A DNA stretch of 64,000 nucleotides, from assembly GCA_016933955.1 (NCBI GenBank), contig JAFGTT010000027.1, positions 181,222-245,221 of the forward strand. Direction: 5' to 3'. The stretch's first letter is position 1. The number at the start of each line of letters is the position of its first letter. Shown in pieces: positions 1 through 7,067 of the stretch. The notes beneath the pieces are model-generated. The model was not told the DNA's origin. It saw only the letters and a list, made by a program, of their open reading frames with translations, and searched no databases. The stretch is from Candidatus Zixiibacteriota bacterium (GTDB taxonomy: Bacteria > Zixibacteria > MSB-5A5 > GN15 > PGXB01). A program made the position numbers and the translations under genes.

Positions 1-379
1 AGCGTTTTTTTTCTTTAAGGATTCCCGGCAGAGTGGTTCCGGCCAGATGGGGCAGGTCAATCCGACAATTATTGAAACCTCCCACCGCCGAAAAAATGAA
101 ATGACCTGATTCGGGATGTTCTTGCACATAGTCATTCTGCACCTGCACCAGTTGCCTGTTTATTTCCGCTGGATTTTTATGGATTATTTTGGCCGCTTCA
201 AACAATGGCAGGGCAAAATTGCCCATCTCCGGATTCTTGGGAGTCTCCAGACGGTTGTATATTTGAGCGGCATCGAATATGAACAGTTCGGGATGCGCTT
301 CTTTCGCCTCGGGAAAGGCCCGGGCCGAAGAAAGGGCAGTTAATTCGGCAACCTGTTCTCTGAATTTATCCTTAATCAT
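1..379 (-). CDS. argS: Arginyl-tRNA synthetase, N-terminal part (cut by window edge)
   Basis: The first 126 residues are present and the gene runs off the left edge. They match the N-terminal additional domain of class I ArgS, which contacts the D-loop of tRNA-Arg: a TPKNPEMGNFALPLF stretch near residues 47-60, followed by AAKIIHKNPAEI, and an AVGGFNN segment near 98-104 that corresponds to the family's GxGFxN motif. The HIGH and KMSKS-type catalytic motifs lie outside the window. The start is the ATG at 377-379, four bases after the stop of the small gene upstream, so it is probably the last visible gene of an MFS-unknown-argS operon. The enzyme charges tRNA-Arg in the cytoplasm. The assignment rests on the N-terminal domain only. 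Confidence 0.82.
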   Translation of the reverse strand, partial: MIKDKFREQVAELTALSSARAFPEAKEAHPELFIFDAAQIYNRLETPKNPEMGNFALPLFEAAKIIHKNPAEINRQLVQVQNDYVQEHPESGHFIFSAVGGFNNCRIDLPHLAGTTLPGILKEKKR

Positions 380-383
380 ACTT

Positions 384-695
384 TCATCCGTGCTCTGTAA
401 TCGGTTTAAAAATCAGCATATCATTTTTCAGCGTCATCTTAAACAGGACTTTGTCATGCCAGTTCTTTTCGAAGTCGATTCCCAATCCGCGATAAACCTG
501 TTCTATCACTTTCCCCAAATCCATATTCATTATCCGGGCCAGTTCCCCCGCCCCGAATTGAAGCTCTTCACCCTCACCCGTTCCCGATTCCGTAATCAGA
601 CCAATAATAATCTCCGGGTCGAATTCCAGCCCGGGATATGTCTCTTTCAAAACATAATGGATCTGACGGGCCAGTTCACTTTTGCTCAATATCAC
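384..695 (-). CDS. Small conserved-looking protein of unknown function
   Basis: A 103-residue soluble protein that I do not recognise. It has no signal peptide or membrane segment. The C-terminal half is acidic/aromatic with a VLFKMTLKND strand-like run. It starts at a GTG preceded by AAGGA six bases upstream, 9 bases after the stop of the MFS permease, and stops 4 bases before argS, so it sits inside a tight operon. Good Shine-Dalgarno spacing and operon position support it as a real gene; no function can be inferred from sequence alone. Confidence 0.6.
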   Translation of the reverse strand: MILSKSELARQIHYVLKETYPGLEFDPEIIIGLITESGTGEGEELQFGAGELARIMNMDLGKVIEQVYRGLGIDFEKNWHDKVLFKMTLKNDMLIFKPITEHG

Positions 696-704
696 GACCG
701 ATCC

Positions 705-1985
705 TTATAACGGCTGTGATTCCACCAGGTAACCGTCCCTGGTATGTTTCTCCGAATCTCTGAAAAACATATAATACAAAATTGAGGAAAGCATGTAAAG
801 CCCAACCGTTATCATCAGAGGCAAAGTATAACCGTGTTTTTCGATCAGCCGGCCGCCTACGGCCGTGGAAATCATCCATGAGGAATTCCAGCCGAACATA
901 AAAAGGGCATTGACCAGGGCATGTTCCTTTTGGGTCACCATCTCCATCCCGAAATTGGTCCCGATCGGACTGCCCATATTCATTAATCCGCCGCGTATCA
1001 GAAAACAAACAAAGGCCAGTTCCAGCGAATATGTATAAGCCAGAATAACCATGAAGGGTATGGATAGCAGTTGGGTCGAAACCAGGGTTCGGACCATACC
1101 GATTTTTCGGGCTAGAATGGGACCAAGCAGAATTCCGACAAACATGGTGATATTAACCACCATAAAAAAGAAGCCAATCATATCCGGTGGCTGTCTGAAC
1201 CGGTCGCGGAAATAGAGATTTAAAAAGGGAATTATCAATCCCGCCCCGGTTCCGACCACGAAATAGGGCAGAAATAACCGGAAATAAAGCCCGGATCGTT
1301 TTTTTATCAGAGCCAGCGAAAATTCTGATCTTTTCTCCTCAAAACCCGGATCGGCGGCGCGGATCATGGAAAAGGGGATCAGGGCCAGAAGACCCAGGCC
1401 GACACTCAATGCGAAAGTCCAGCGGTAGGCCGGGATCACCCCCCCGGCCATGGTAGTCAAGGCCGTCACCATCCAGCCGAAAACCATCGACCCCAGAACG
1501 CTGGCCAGAAGCGAGACCCCGAATGACAATGAAAATATATAGGTGCGTTCTTTTGGTGTCGAATTTCGCATAAAAAACGGCGCCGCGGCCACCCGGTAAA
1601 ATGTCAGGGCGATTCCGGCCAGAAATGAAATCACCACCAGTAGTTGACTGACCGGCAGCCATGTTAAGAATAAAATCGAACCGCCATAAAGAACGGTCGT
1701 GCTCAGGAGTATTTTTTTCAGCCGGATTCGTCGTAGAATGAATGAGGCCGGGATCGACGTTATAGTCATTCCGATCGCCCCGGCCGAAAGAATGGTGCCG
1801 ATGAAGGATTCCGTCGACCCCTGTTCCCGGAGATAAAGATTCAGCAGCAACATATACCCGGAATAGGTCAAACCGATCAGAAAGGCAGCCGCCAGATACA
1901 ACCTGACATTGCGTGAAAACAACCCCAGGTGATAGAGATAATCATTTATTGCCGAATGGATTCTATTGAGCTTTTTATCCGACAT
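705..1985 (-). CDS. Major facilitator superfamily permease
   Basis: A 426-residue polytopic membrane protein with about twelve hydrophobic segments in two groups of six and a charged central loop near residues 200-225, the usual MFS layout and length. The N-terminal half carries the loop SFILRRIRLKK at the position of the MFS cytoplasmic loop 2-3 motif. The substrate cannot be read from sequence; the general look (11-12 helices, short loops) fits an efflux or small-metabolite transporter of the inner membrane. It heads the run that continues into the 103-residue gene and argS, and follows the dapF homologue by 41 bases with no visible terminator. Confidence 0.85.
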   Translation of the reverse strand: MSDKKLNRIHSAINDYLYHLGLFSRNVRLYLAAAFLIGLTYSGYMLLLNLYLREQGSTESFIGTILSAGAIGMTITSIPASFILRRIRLKKILLSTTVLYGGSILFLTWLPVSQLLVVISFLAGIALTFYRVAAAPFFMRNSTPKERTYIFSLSFGVSLLASVLGSMVFGWMVTALTTMAGGVIPAYRWTFALSVGLGLLALIPFSMIRAADPGFEEKRSEFSLALIKKRSGLYFRLFLPYFVVGTGAGLIIPFLNLYFRDRFRQPPDMIGFFFMVVNITMFVGILLGPILARKIGMVRTLVSTQLLSIPFMVILAYTYSLELAFVCFLIRGGLMNMGSPIGTNFGMEMVTQKEHALVNALFMFGWNSSWMISTAVGGRLIEKHGYTLPLMITVGLYMLSSILYYMFFRDSEKHTRDGYLVESQPL

Positions 1986-2026
1986 GAAAACCTGCTGGAT
2001 TTATTTCAAATGAGTATGCGTTCGGC

Positions 2027-2884
2027 CTAACGCCGGTCGGGATCGAAAACATATTCCCCACGGCAGACAAATACGGCCGGCCCGGTCAAAATAATGTTAT
2101 CACTCTCAACTGGCCATTCTACCCGAAGTGACCCGGTCGGGAAAACCACCTCAACCGCCCGTTCCAGATAACCATTAACCACTCCGGCTGCAACCGCGGC
2201 CGAAGCTCCGGTTCCCGATGACCCGGTGGCTCCTGCCCCCCGTTCCCAATCATTTAGAACAATTTTTTTGCGATTGACAATCCTTACGAATTCCACATTG
2301 GTGCGATGCGGAAAATACCGGCTGTTTTCGATTATTTCGCCCAGCAATTTCCAGTCGAAATCGAAACGATCGACAAAAATGACGGTATGCGGATTACCGA
2401 CCGATAATATCGTCGCCGGAATTTTGACACCCTCAATTTTCAGAGGAGCATTGATATGATACTGCGCCTTCGACTTCATGGGTACCCGCCGCGTTTCGAA
2501 TTCCGGTCGGCCCAAAGACACCCTGACCATAGTCTCGGCAAGCGAGACCCGGATAATCCGGGCCTCGACCGAATCACCCCCGATTTCAAAAATCAGCTTT
2601 TTCCGCCGGGCGTACTTCCGATGGTAATAGGCGGCCGCAATTCTCAAGCCGTTACCCGATTTTTCCGCCCAACTGCCATCGGAGTTAAACAGGTCGATAC
2701 AACAATCAGCCCGATTACTCCGGGATAAAACCAGAATACCATCGGCCCCGACCCCGGAATTACGACTGCACATATCGAGAGCCATCCGGTTATAATCAAT
2801 TTTTCCGGGACGCCGATTAATCAAATCGATAACCAGAAAATCATTTCCGAGCGCGTGATATTTATAGAATTCCAGCTTTTTCAT
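2027..2884 (-). CDS. dapF: Diaminopimelate epimerase homologue with Ser/Ser instead of Cys/Cys
   Basis: A 285-residue protein (from the ATG at 2884; a TTG three codons upstream is the alternative) with the complete DapF framework: KYHALGNDF at residues 8-16, RNSGVGADG at 41-49, NSDGSWAE at 67-74, VGNPHTVIFVD at 162-172, HRTNVEF at 193-199 and WERGAGATG at 213-221. Normal DapF uses two cysteines, in the CGNG and CGTG motifs, as the acid/base pair that epimerises LL- to meso-diaminopimelate for lysine and peptidoglycan. Here these positions read KSGNG (Ser76) and SSGTG (Ser223); the codons TCG and TCG are unambiguous in the DNA. Fold and ligand residues look intact, so this is a family member with altered chemistry or substrate, or a functional serine variant. 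It lies downstream of an aminotransferase, behind a terminator. Confidence 0.85.
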   Translation of the reverse strand: MKKLEFYKYHALGNDFLVIDLINRRPGKIDYNRMALDMCSRNSGVGADGILVLSRSNRADCCIDLFNSDGSWAEKSGNGLRIAAAYYHRKYARRKKLIFEIGGDSVEARIIRVSLAETMVRVSLGRPEFETRRVPMKSKAQYHINAPLKIEGVKIPATILSVGNPHTVIFVDRFDFDWKLLGEIIENSRYFPHRTNVEFVRIVNRKKIVLNDWERGAGATGSSGTGASAAVAAGVVNGYLERAVEVVFPTGSLRVEWPVESDNIILTGPAVFVCRGEYVFDPDRR

Positions 2885-2918
2885 AAAGGCCAAGATATCG
2901 CTTTAAATCCGGTTGTAA

Positions 2919-2946
2919 ATAAAAAAAGCCCCGCCGGGCGGGGCTT
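2919..2946 (-). terminator. Rho-independent terminator after the aminotransferase gene
   Basis: A 9-bp perfect stem (2926-2934 with 2938-2946, loop CGG) is followed on the minus strand by a run of seven T. It lies between the stop of the aminotransferase at 2973 and the start of the dapF homologue, so dapF must have its own promoter or rely on read-through. Confidence 0.9.
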
Positions 2947-2972
2947 GATAATTATCAATCCTATGACTTGAA

Positions 2973-4199
2973 TTACGGCATATTGGCTTTGAAAACCCGG
3001 CCTAACCGTTCGATGGCGGATGACAGCATTTCGTGCGAGGCATTGGAGAAATTCAGCCTGAAGGTGTTGTCGCCCTTCTTGCCATCGGGAAAAAACGGAC
3101 GGCCATAGACATAGGTGACCTTCTCTTTAATTGCCTCCTGCAGAAGCTCCGAAGCCGACATTGACAATGGCAGTTCGCACCACAAAAACAGCCCGCCCTC
3201 GGGTTTGGTCCAGGTTATTCCCGGCGGGAAATGCTTTTCCAGCGCATGAATCATTAAATCCCGCTTGGCCCGGTAGCTCTTGATAATCTTGGGTATATGG
3301 GCCGAAAGTTTGCCGGATTTAATAAAATGATACAGGACAAACTGCGAGAAAGTGCTGGTATGCAGGTCGCAACCCTGTTTAATTTTTTCGAACATAGAAA
3401 GAATACTCACCGGCGCATTCATCCACCCGATTCTAAATCCCGGGGCGACAATCTTGGAAAAAGTCCCCAGCGAAATTACGGCATCACCGCCAAGAGATTT
3501 CATGGTCGGCAAATTTTCGCCGTAAAAACGCAGTTCCCCGTACGGATTATCATCGACAATGGGAATATTATTGCGAACAGCAATATCGATCAGGGCTTTT
3601 TTGCGCTCGGTGGTCATGGTGATACCGGTCGGATTCTGGAAGGTCGATACGGTGTAGATGAATTTCGGTTTGTACTTCCTGATGGCATCCTCGACCTGAT
3701 CGACCAGCATACCGTCATGATCCATCTCCACCGGAGCATATCGCGGTTTGTAATAATTGAAAGCCTGCAGGGCCCCGACATAAGTCGGGTTCTCGGTTAC
3801 GATATAATCACCGGGATTGACAAAGGCCCGGGCCAGGAGTTCAATACCCTGCTGGGAACCGGAAGTGATCAGAATGTTTTCCATCCTGGATTTGGCCCCG
3901 AGGTTCGTTTCCCGCTCGGCAATCACCTCGCGGAATTGAGGGATTCCCATTGAAAAAGAATACTGCAGGGCCACCGATTTGAACTCATCAATAATGGCAA
4001 CAGCCGACTCTTTTAAATCCTCGATAGGAAACATATCGGGCGACGGGTACCCTCCGGCCAGAGAAATAACCCCCGGCTGAGATGAAATCTTCAATATTTC
4101 ACGAATGATGGACGTCGAAAGACCCCGGACATGGTCGGTAAACGGCCACTTGTCGGGATTGGCTTTGAGAGCCTCTTCAAAAGTCGATTTTTCATTCAT
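2973..4199 (-). CDS. PLP-dependent aminotransferase, LysN / 2-aminoadipate type
   Basis: A 408-residue fold-type I aminotransferase. The pyridoxal-phosphate lysine is Lys249 in GTFSKIVAPGFRIGW, the cofactor-binding Asn is in QNPTG (188-192), Asp217 lies in VDDNPYGEL and the phosphate-binding region is TSGSQQG (112-118). The N-terminal ISLAGGYPSPDMFP segment is typical of the 2-aminoadipate/LysN and MocR-C-terminal-like subgroup rather than of DapL or AspC. It probably moves amino groups between glutamate and a branched-chain, aromatic or 2-aminoadipate keto acid in the cytoplasm; the substrate is not decided by sequence. It ends in its own terminator. Confidence 0.85.
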   Translation of the reverse strand: MNEKSTFEEALKANPDKWPFTDHVRGLSTSIIREILKISSQPGVISLAGGYPSPDMFPIEDLKESAVAIIDEFKSVALQYSFSMGIPQFREVIAERETNLGAKSRMENILITSGSQQGIELLARAFVNPGDYIVTENPTYVGALQAFNYYKPRYAPVEMDHDGMLVDQVEDAIRKYKPKFIYTVSTFQNPTGITMTTERKKALIDIAVRNNIPIVDDNPYGELRFYGENLPTMKSLGGDAVISLGTFSKIVAPGFRIGWMNAPVSILSMFEKIKQGCDLHTSTFSQFVLYHFIKSGKLSAHIPKIIKSYRAKRDLMIHALEKHFPPGITWTKPEGGLFLWCELPLSMSASELLQEAIKEKVTYVYGRPFFPDGKKGDNTFRLNFSNASHEMLSSAIERLGRVFKANMP

Positions 4200-4381
4200 A
4201 TTATTAACTCATATCTACAGGTTTCCGGCAATGTAAACTTAACCATAAGAAAAGATAACAAAATGTCCAAATAAGTCAACTGCCAAAAGGAGATTAAATG
4301 ATGGATTAAAGATACTGCCTCGATCGCCTTCTCTCAAAGGCAGAAATTTAAATATATTTCAGGAATCGAGAAAAAGGACGA

Positions 4382-5581
4382 TCAAATCTTGGTCCCGGCC
4401 AGTTTGATAGCCGAATCACCGAACCGATTACGAACTCTATCGATTGCCGCACTGGTTGCCTGTAGTTTTTTCACCGCAGTATCTTCAATCAATTCCATCT
4501 GACGGCTCACTTCTTTTTTCTCAAGATTCGACACCCGTACCCCCAGAAGACGAATTTTGATTTTCATGCCGTACTCACGGGGGACAAGATTCCGGGCTGC
4601 TTCATAAATAACCCTCGTCTGGTCGGTCGGATGATCGAGAGTATGGTCACGGGTGATGGTATTGAAATCTGATGAACGGACTTTGACCGATACCGTCCGC
4701 CCCACATAATTATCCTTCCGCAGACGCCTGGCCACCCGGTCCGATAGCCAGAGCAGGGTTGAATATACTTTATCTATCTCCGTCAGATCATTCATCAGGG
4801 TTGTTTCATGAGACATGGATTTATCCATCGGACGGTTTTCGTAATTGTAAACCTCGTTGGTATCCATCCCCCGGGCCAGAATCGACAGGGACTCCCCGTT
4901 TTTACCGAAATGAGCCTTCAATTCTTTCTCTTTTCTTTCAGCCAGGTCGCCAACCGTAAAAATCCCGATTTTGTTGAGTATTTTCCTGGTCGCTTCCCCG
5001 ATTCCCCAGAGAGCGTCCACCGGCCGGGGATAAAAGATTCTCCGGAAATCGTCGCGATCCATAATTGTCATTCCGTCCGGTTTGTTCTCCCCCGAACCCA
5101 TCTTGGCCATCAGCTTGGTCGGCGAAATACCCACCGAACAGGTCAGCGACAGTTTTTCCCTGATTTCTTCTTTCATCTGAGCCACCACGTTTTCGACCGT
5201 ACCGAATACCCGGTGGCAGCCGGTCAATTCCAGAAAAGCCTCATCGACCGAAAACGGCTCGACCACCGGCGAATATTTCTGGAAGATAAGTTGCAGCATG
5301 GCCGAGGTATAAATATAACCGTTGAGTGTCCCCGAAATAAAAACACCATCGGGACAAAGTTGCCTGGCCCGGGTAATCGGCATCCCCGAATGGACCCCGT
5401 AGCGGCGGGCCTCGTACGAACAGGTCGAAACCACCGATCGCCACCGGGGATCACCGCCGACAATCACCGGTTTGCCCTTCAGCCAGGGACAGTTGCGGAC
5501 CTCGACCGCCGCGAAAAAGGCATCCATATCGACATGCATAATCACCCTGTCCCAATCTTTTGTCCGGTCTATTCCACCCAT
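4382..5581 (-). CDS. dinB: DNA polymerase IV (Y-family translesion polymerase)
   Basis: A 399-residue Y-family polymerase. Palm-domain catalytic acids are visible in HVDMDAFFAAVE (Asp18, Asp20) and SVDEAFLELTG (Asp113, Glu114); the steric-gate region follows DMD as AFF. The CSYEARRYGV segment near 54-63 and GVGISPT-like CSVGISPTKLMAKMGS motif are standard. The little-finger domain occupies about 240-360. The C-terminus lacks an obvious QLxLF clamp motif. It bypasses lesions on the chromosome. The gene overlaps the stop of the preceding DUF6504-like gene by 13 bases, so the pair is co-translated. I found no LexA box upstream like the one at lexA. Confidence 0.93.
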   Translation of the reverse strand: MGGIDRTKDWDRVIMHVDMDAFFAAVEVRNCPWLKGKPVIVGGDPRWRSVVSTCSYEARRYGVHSGMPITRARQLCPDGVFISGTLNGYIYTSAMLQLIFQKYSPVVEPFSVDEAFLELTGCHRVFGTVENVVAQMKEEIREKLSLTCSVGISPTKLMAKMGSGENKPDGMTIMDRDDFRRIFYPRPVDALWGIGEATRKILNKIGIFTVGDLAERKEKELKAHFGKNGESLSILARGMDTNEVYNYENRPMDKSMSHETTLMNDLTEIDKVYSTLLWLSDRVARRLRKDNYVGRTVSVKVRSSDFNTITRDHTLDHPTDQTRVIYEAARNLVPREYGMKIKIRLLGVRVSNLEKKEVSRQMELIEDTAVKKLQATSAAIDRVRNRFGDSAIKLAGTKI

Positions 5582-5817
5582 ATCTTGCTGATAATCCAGC
5601 TGGTCTGACGTTCATCGAAAGTCAACTGGAAAAAATTCGATGAGCTGTCGACCACGGCGTAATGATGAATTTTATAAGCGCCGATATCCGTTTTCCAGTC
5701 CCCGGTAACCTCGCTGACCTTGTAAACGCGGTCATTCCAGCGAAACCGGACCGGTTTCATCTTGTGATTCTCGAAAAGAGCGATCACCTCGATCGGCTCA
5801 TCCATATCCTGGTACAC
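5569..5817 (-). CDS. DUF6504-like small protein coupled to dinB
   Basis: An 82-residue protein. The PIEVIALFENHKMKPVRFRW start and the following VYKVSEVTGDW resemble the DUF6504 family (proline/arginine-rich strand, then W-containing strand), a family often found beside Y-family or ImuB/DnaE2 polymerase genes; I make this match from memory. The start is a GTG with GGTGAG just upstream; an ATG four codons in is possible. The 13-base overlap with dinB indicates translational coupling and suggests a role in translesion synthesis, possibly as an accessory subunit. Confidence 0.6.
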   Translation of the reverse strand: MYQDMDEPIEVIALFENHKMKPVRFRWNDRVYKVSEVTGDWKTDIGAYKIHHYAVVDSSSNFFQLTFDERQTSWIISKIWVE

Positions 5818-5905
5818 AAACTCACCTGTTTATTCTTCAAATTCTTCGTCGTATAACATTTTCATTGCCGGGTCATCCGGATATAGAATAATAATCCACT
5901 AAAAT

Positions 5906-6045
5906 CCTGTCATTCCCGATAATAGCCTGTCATTCCTCCAAAAAGCCTGTCATTCCCCCAAAAAGTCCGTCATTCCCCCCAAAAGTCCGTCATTCCCCAA
6001 AAAATCCTGTCATTCCCCAAAAAAGTCTGTCATTCCCGACCTGAT
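5906..6045. repeat. Seven-copy 20-bp tandem array
   Basis: Seven head-to-tail copies with an exact 20-bp period begin at 5906, 5926, 5946, 5966, 5986, 6006 and 6026. The core of each is YCYGTCATTCC followed by a variable C-run and A-run. No unique spacer separates copies, so it is not CRISPR. The last copy runs into the hairpin at 6032-6052. The 5818-6057 stretch holds no gene apart from this array. A shorter relative of the array lies at the right window edge. Confidence 0.95.
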
Positions 6046-6052
6046 CGGGAAT
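6032..6052. repeat. Hairpin capping the 20-bp array
   Basis: Perfect 8-bp inverted repeat, ATTCCCGA (6032-6039) against TCGGGAAT (6045-6052). The same hairpin with one loop change is found at 63920-63940, again between a GTCATTCCC array and a CCCCTCT unit. Confidence 0.85.
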
Positions 6053-6057
6053 CTATC

Positions 6058-6158
6058 TTAATCCCCTCTCGAGAGGGGTGGATTCGCCGCAGGCGAAGAC
6101 GGGGTGTGTTATCCAATCTGCTCTACACACCCCCAAATCCCCTCTCAAGAGGGGACTT
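6058..6158. repeat. Unit 1: MITE-like copy without gene
   Basis: A 101-bp unit. Its left part carries CCCCTCTCGAGAGGGG and ends in GGGGTGTGT; its right part starts ACACACCCCC and carries CCCCTCTCAAGAGGGG. The two halves are imperfect inverted repeats around a 15-base centre. The same two ends flank the DUF559 gene in unit 2, so this unit looks like an internally deleted derivative of the gene-bearing element. Confidence 0.85.
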
Positions 6159-6284
6159 TGAACTTGCCCTATCATATAATCTCGCTGGTCGGCGCTCCGA
6201 ACCGTCGCAGGCAAAATAATCACACTATTGGGTTACGTTCGGATTCCTCGTTACGCTTCGCGCCACTCAAACCCGATCTCCTTT
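6159..6284. repeat. Spacer repeat S1 (126 bp)
   Basis: A 126-bp segment nearly identical to 6745-6870. With unit 1 it forms a 227-bp period, so the island reads unit-spacer-unit(gene)-spacer-unit. It has no gene of its own; the arginine-rich frames across it are not convincing. Confidence 0.85.
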
Positions 6285-6692
6285 TTAATCCCCTCTCGAG
6301 AGGGGTGGATTCGCCGCAGGCGAAGACGGGGTGTGTACCAAAATCCAATTATCAATAGTTACTACAACACCCTCAATGTTCGTCTTCACATCGCTATCAT
6401 AAAACCTCAAAAATTCAATTCCCAGGGATTCCAGTTTTGCCTGCCTTATCTTATCTTCTATTTTTTTGCCTTCGTGACTACTTCCATCAATTTCAATTGC
6501 CAACAATAACTCATTACAAAAAAAATCAATAATAAATTGATCAACCGGTTTTTGTCTATGGAAGTCATATCCTCGTCTTTGTTTACCCTTCAAGTAATGC
6601 CAGAGAATCTTCTCAGAAGCAGTACTATTATTTCTTAATTGCCGTGCCTTTTTTTTCAAGTCAGGATTGTATTTAATAATCTCACGTTTCAT
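6285..6692 (-). CDS. DUF559 family (Vsr-like) endonuclease encoded in the repeat unit
   Basis: A 135-residue protein. KKKARQLRNNSTASEKILW near the start, then LKGKQRRGYDFHRQKP, IDFFCNELLLAIEIDGSSH and LGIEFLRFYDSDV are the standard order of DUF559, a PD-(D/E)xK-type fold related to very-short-patch-repair nucleases; the catalytic acids would be Asp in FIIDFF and Glu-x-Asp in AIEIDGSSH. The start chosen is the ATG at 6692, where family similarity begins; translation further upstream would only read repeat DNA. The last residues (TPSSPAANPPLSRGD) come from the repeat end. It could cut DNA to move or maintain the repeat, but that role is inference. Confidence 0.85.
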   Translation of the reverse strand: MKREIIKYNPDLKKKARQLRNNSTASEKILWHYLKGKQRRGYDFHRQKPVDQFIIDFFCNELLLAIEIDGSSHEGKKIEDKIRQAKLESLGIEFLRFYDSDVKTNIEGVVVTIDNWILVHTPSSPAANPPLSRGD

Positions 6693-6744
6693 AATACTTA
6701 AGCTTTGATTACATACCCCCAAATCCCCTCTCAAGAGGGGACTT
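6285..6744 (-). mobile_element. Unit 2: gene-bearing copy of the repeat element
   Basis: A 460-bp unit with the same left end (6285-6339) and right end (6711-6744) as units 1 and 3, but with about 370 bases containing a DUF559 endonuclease gene in place of their 15-base centre. The gene's stop codon is formed by the outermost bases of the left end (TTA at 6285-6287), so the repeat supplies the C-terminal residues of the protein. This is the arrangement expected of a small autonomous element with internally deleted relatives. No target-site duplication can be called because copies are nested in a repeat array. Confidence 0.7.
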
Positions 6745-6870
6745 TGAACTTGCCCCATCATATAATCTCGCAGGTCGGCGCTCCGAACCGTCGCAGGCAA
6801 AATAATCACACTATTGGGTCACGTTCGGATTTCTCGTTACGCTTCGCGCCACTCAAACCCGACCTCCTTT
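6745..6870. repeat. Spacer repeat S2 (126 bp)
   Basis: The second copy of the 126-bp spacer, differing from 6159-6284 at only a handful of positions. Equal lengths and identical order show that unit plus spacer was duplicated as a block. Confidence 0.85.
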
Positions 6871-6971
6871 TTAATCCCCTCTCAAGAGGGGTGGATTCGC
6901 CGCAGGCGAAGACGGGGTGTGTTATCCAATCTGCTCTACACACCCCTAAATCCCCTCTCAAGAGGGGACTT
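6871..6971. repeat. Unit 3: MITE-like copy without gene
   Basis: A 101-bp copy almost identical to unit 1, including the 15-base centre TATCCAATCTGCTCT. It ends seven bases before the small reading frame that follows lexA, so it may affect the 3' end of the lexA transcript. Confidence 0.85.
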
Positions 6972-6977
6972 CCAAGC

Positions 6978-7067
6978 CTACATCATTCCCCCTATCAACC
7001 GCACCAGCGGCTCAAAACTGACCGGCATGAGAATCAAAACCAGTATCCAGCCCGCCACCCGTCTCAT
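6978..7067 (-). CDS. 29-residue hydrophobic peptide overlapping the lexA stop codon
   Basis: A short frame whose ATG overlaps the lexA stop as ATGA. It encodes 29 residues: basic start MRR, a hydrophobic run VAGWILVLILMPV, then a second amphipathic stretch ending in GGMM. One membrane-spanning helix is likely. Because it can only be translated from the lexA mRNA, it would be induced with the SOS response. SOS-induced membrane peptides of this size are known elsewhere (for example TisB in Escherichia coli), but no sequence similarity is claimed. Conservation has not been tested and it may be chance. Confidence 0.4.
   Translation of the reverse strand: MRRVAGWILVLILMPVSFEPLVRLIGGMM

Noticed and set aside
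2027..2884. dapF homologue as a pseudogene
   Set aside because: Full length, no frameshift, all ligand motifs kept; only the two cysteines differ.
5906..6045. 20-bp array as a CRISPR
   Set aside because: Copies are directly adjacent without unique spacers and no cas gene is near.
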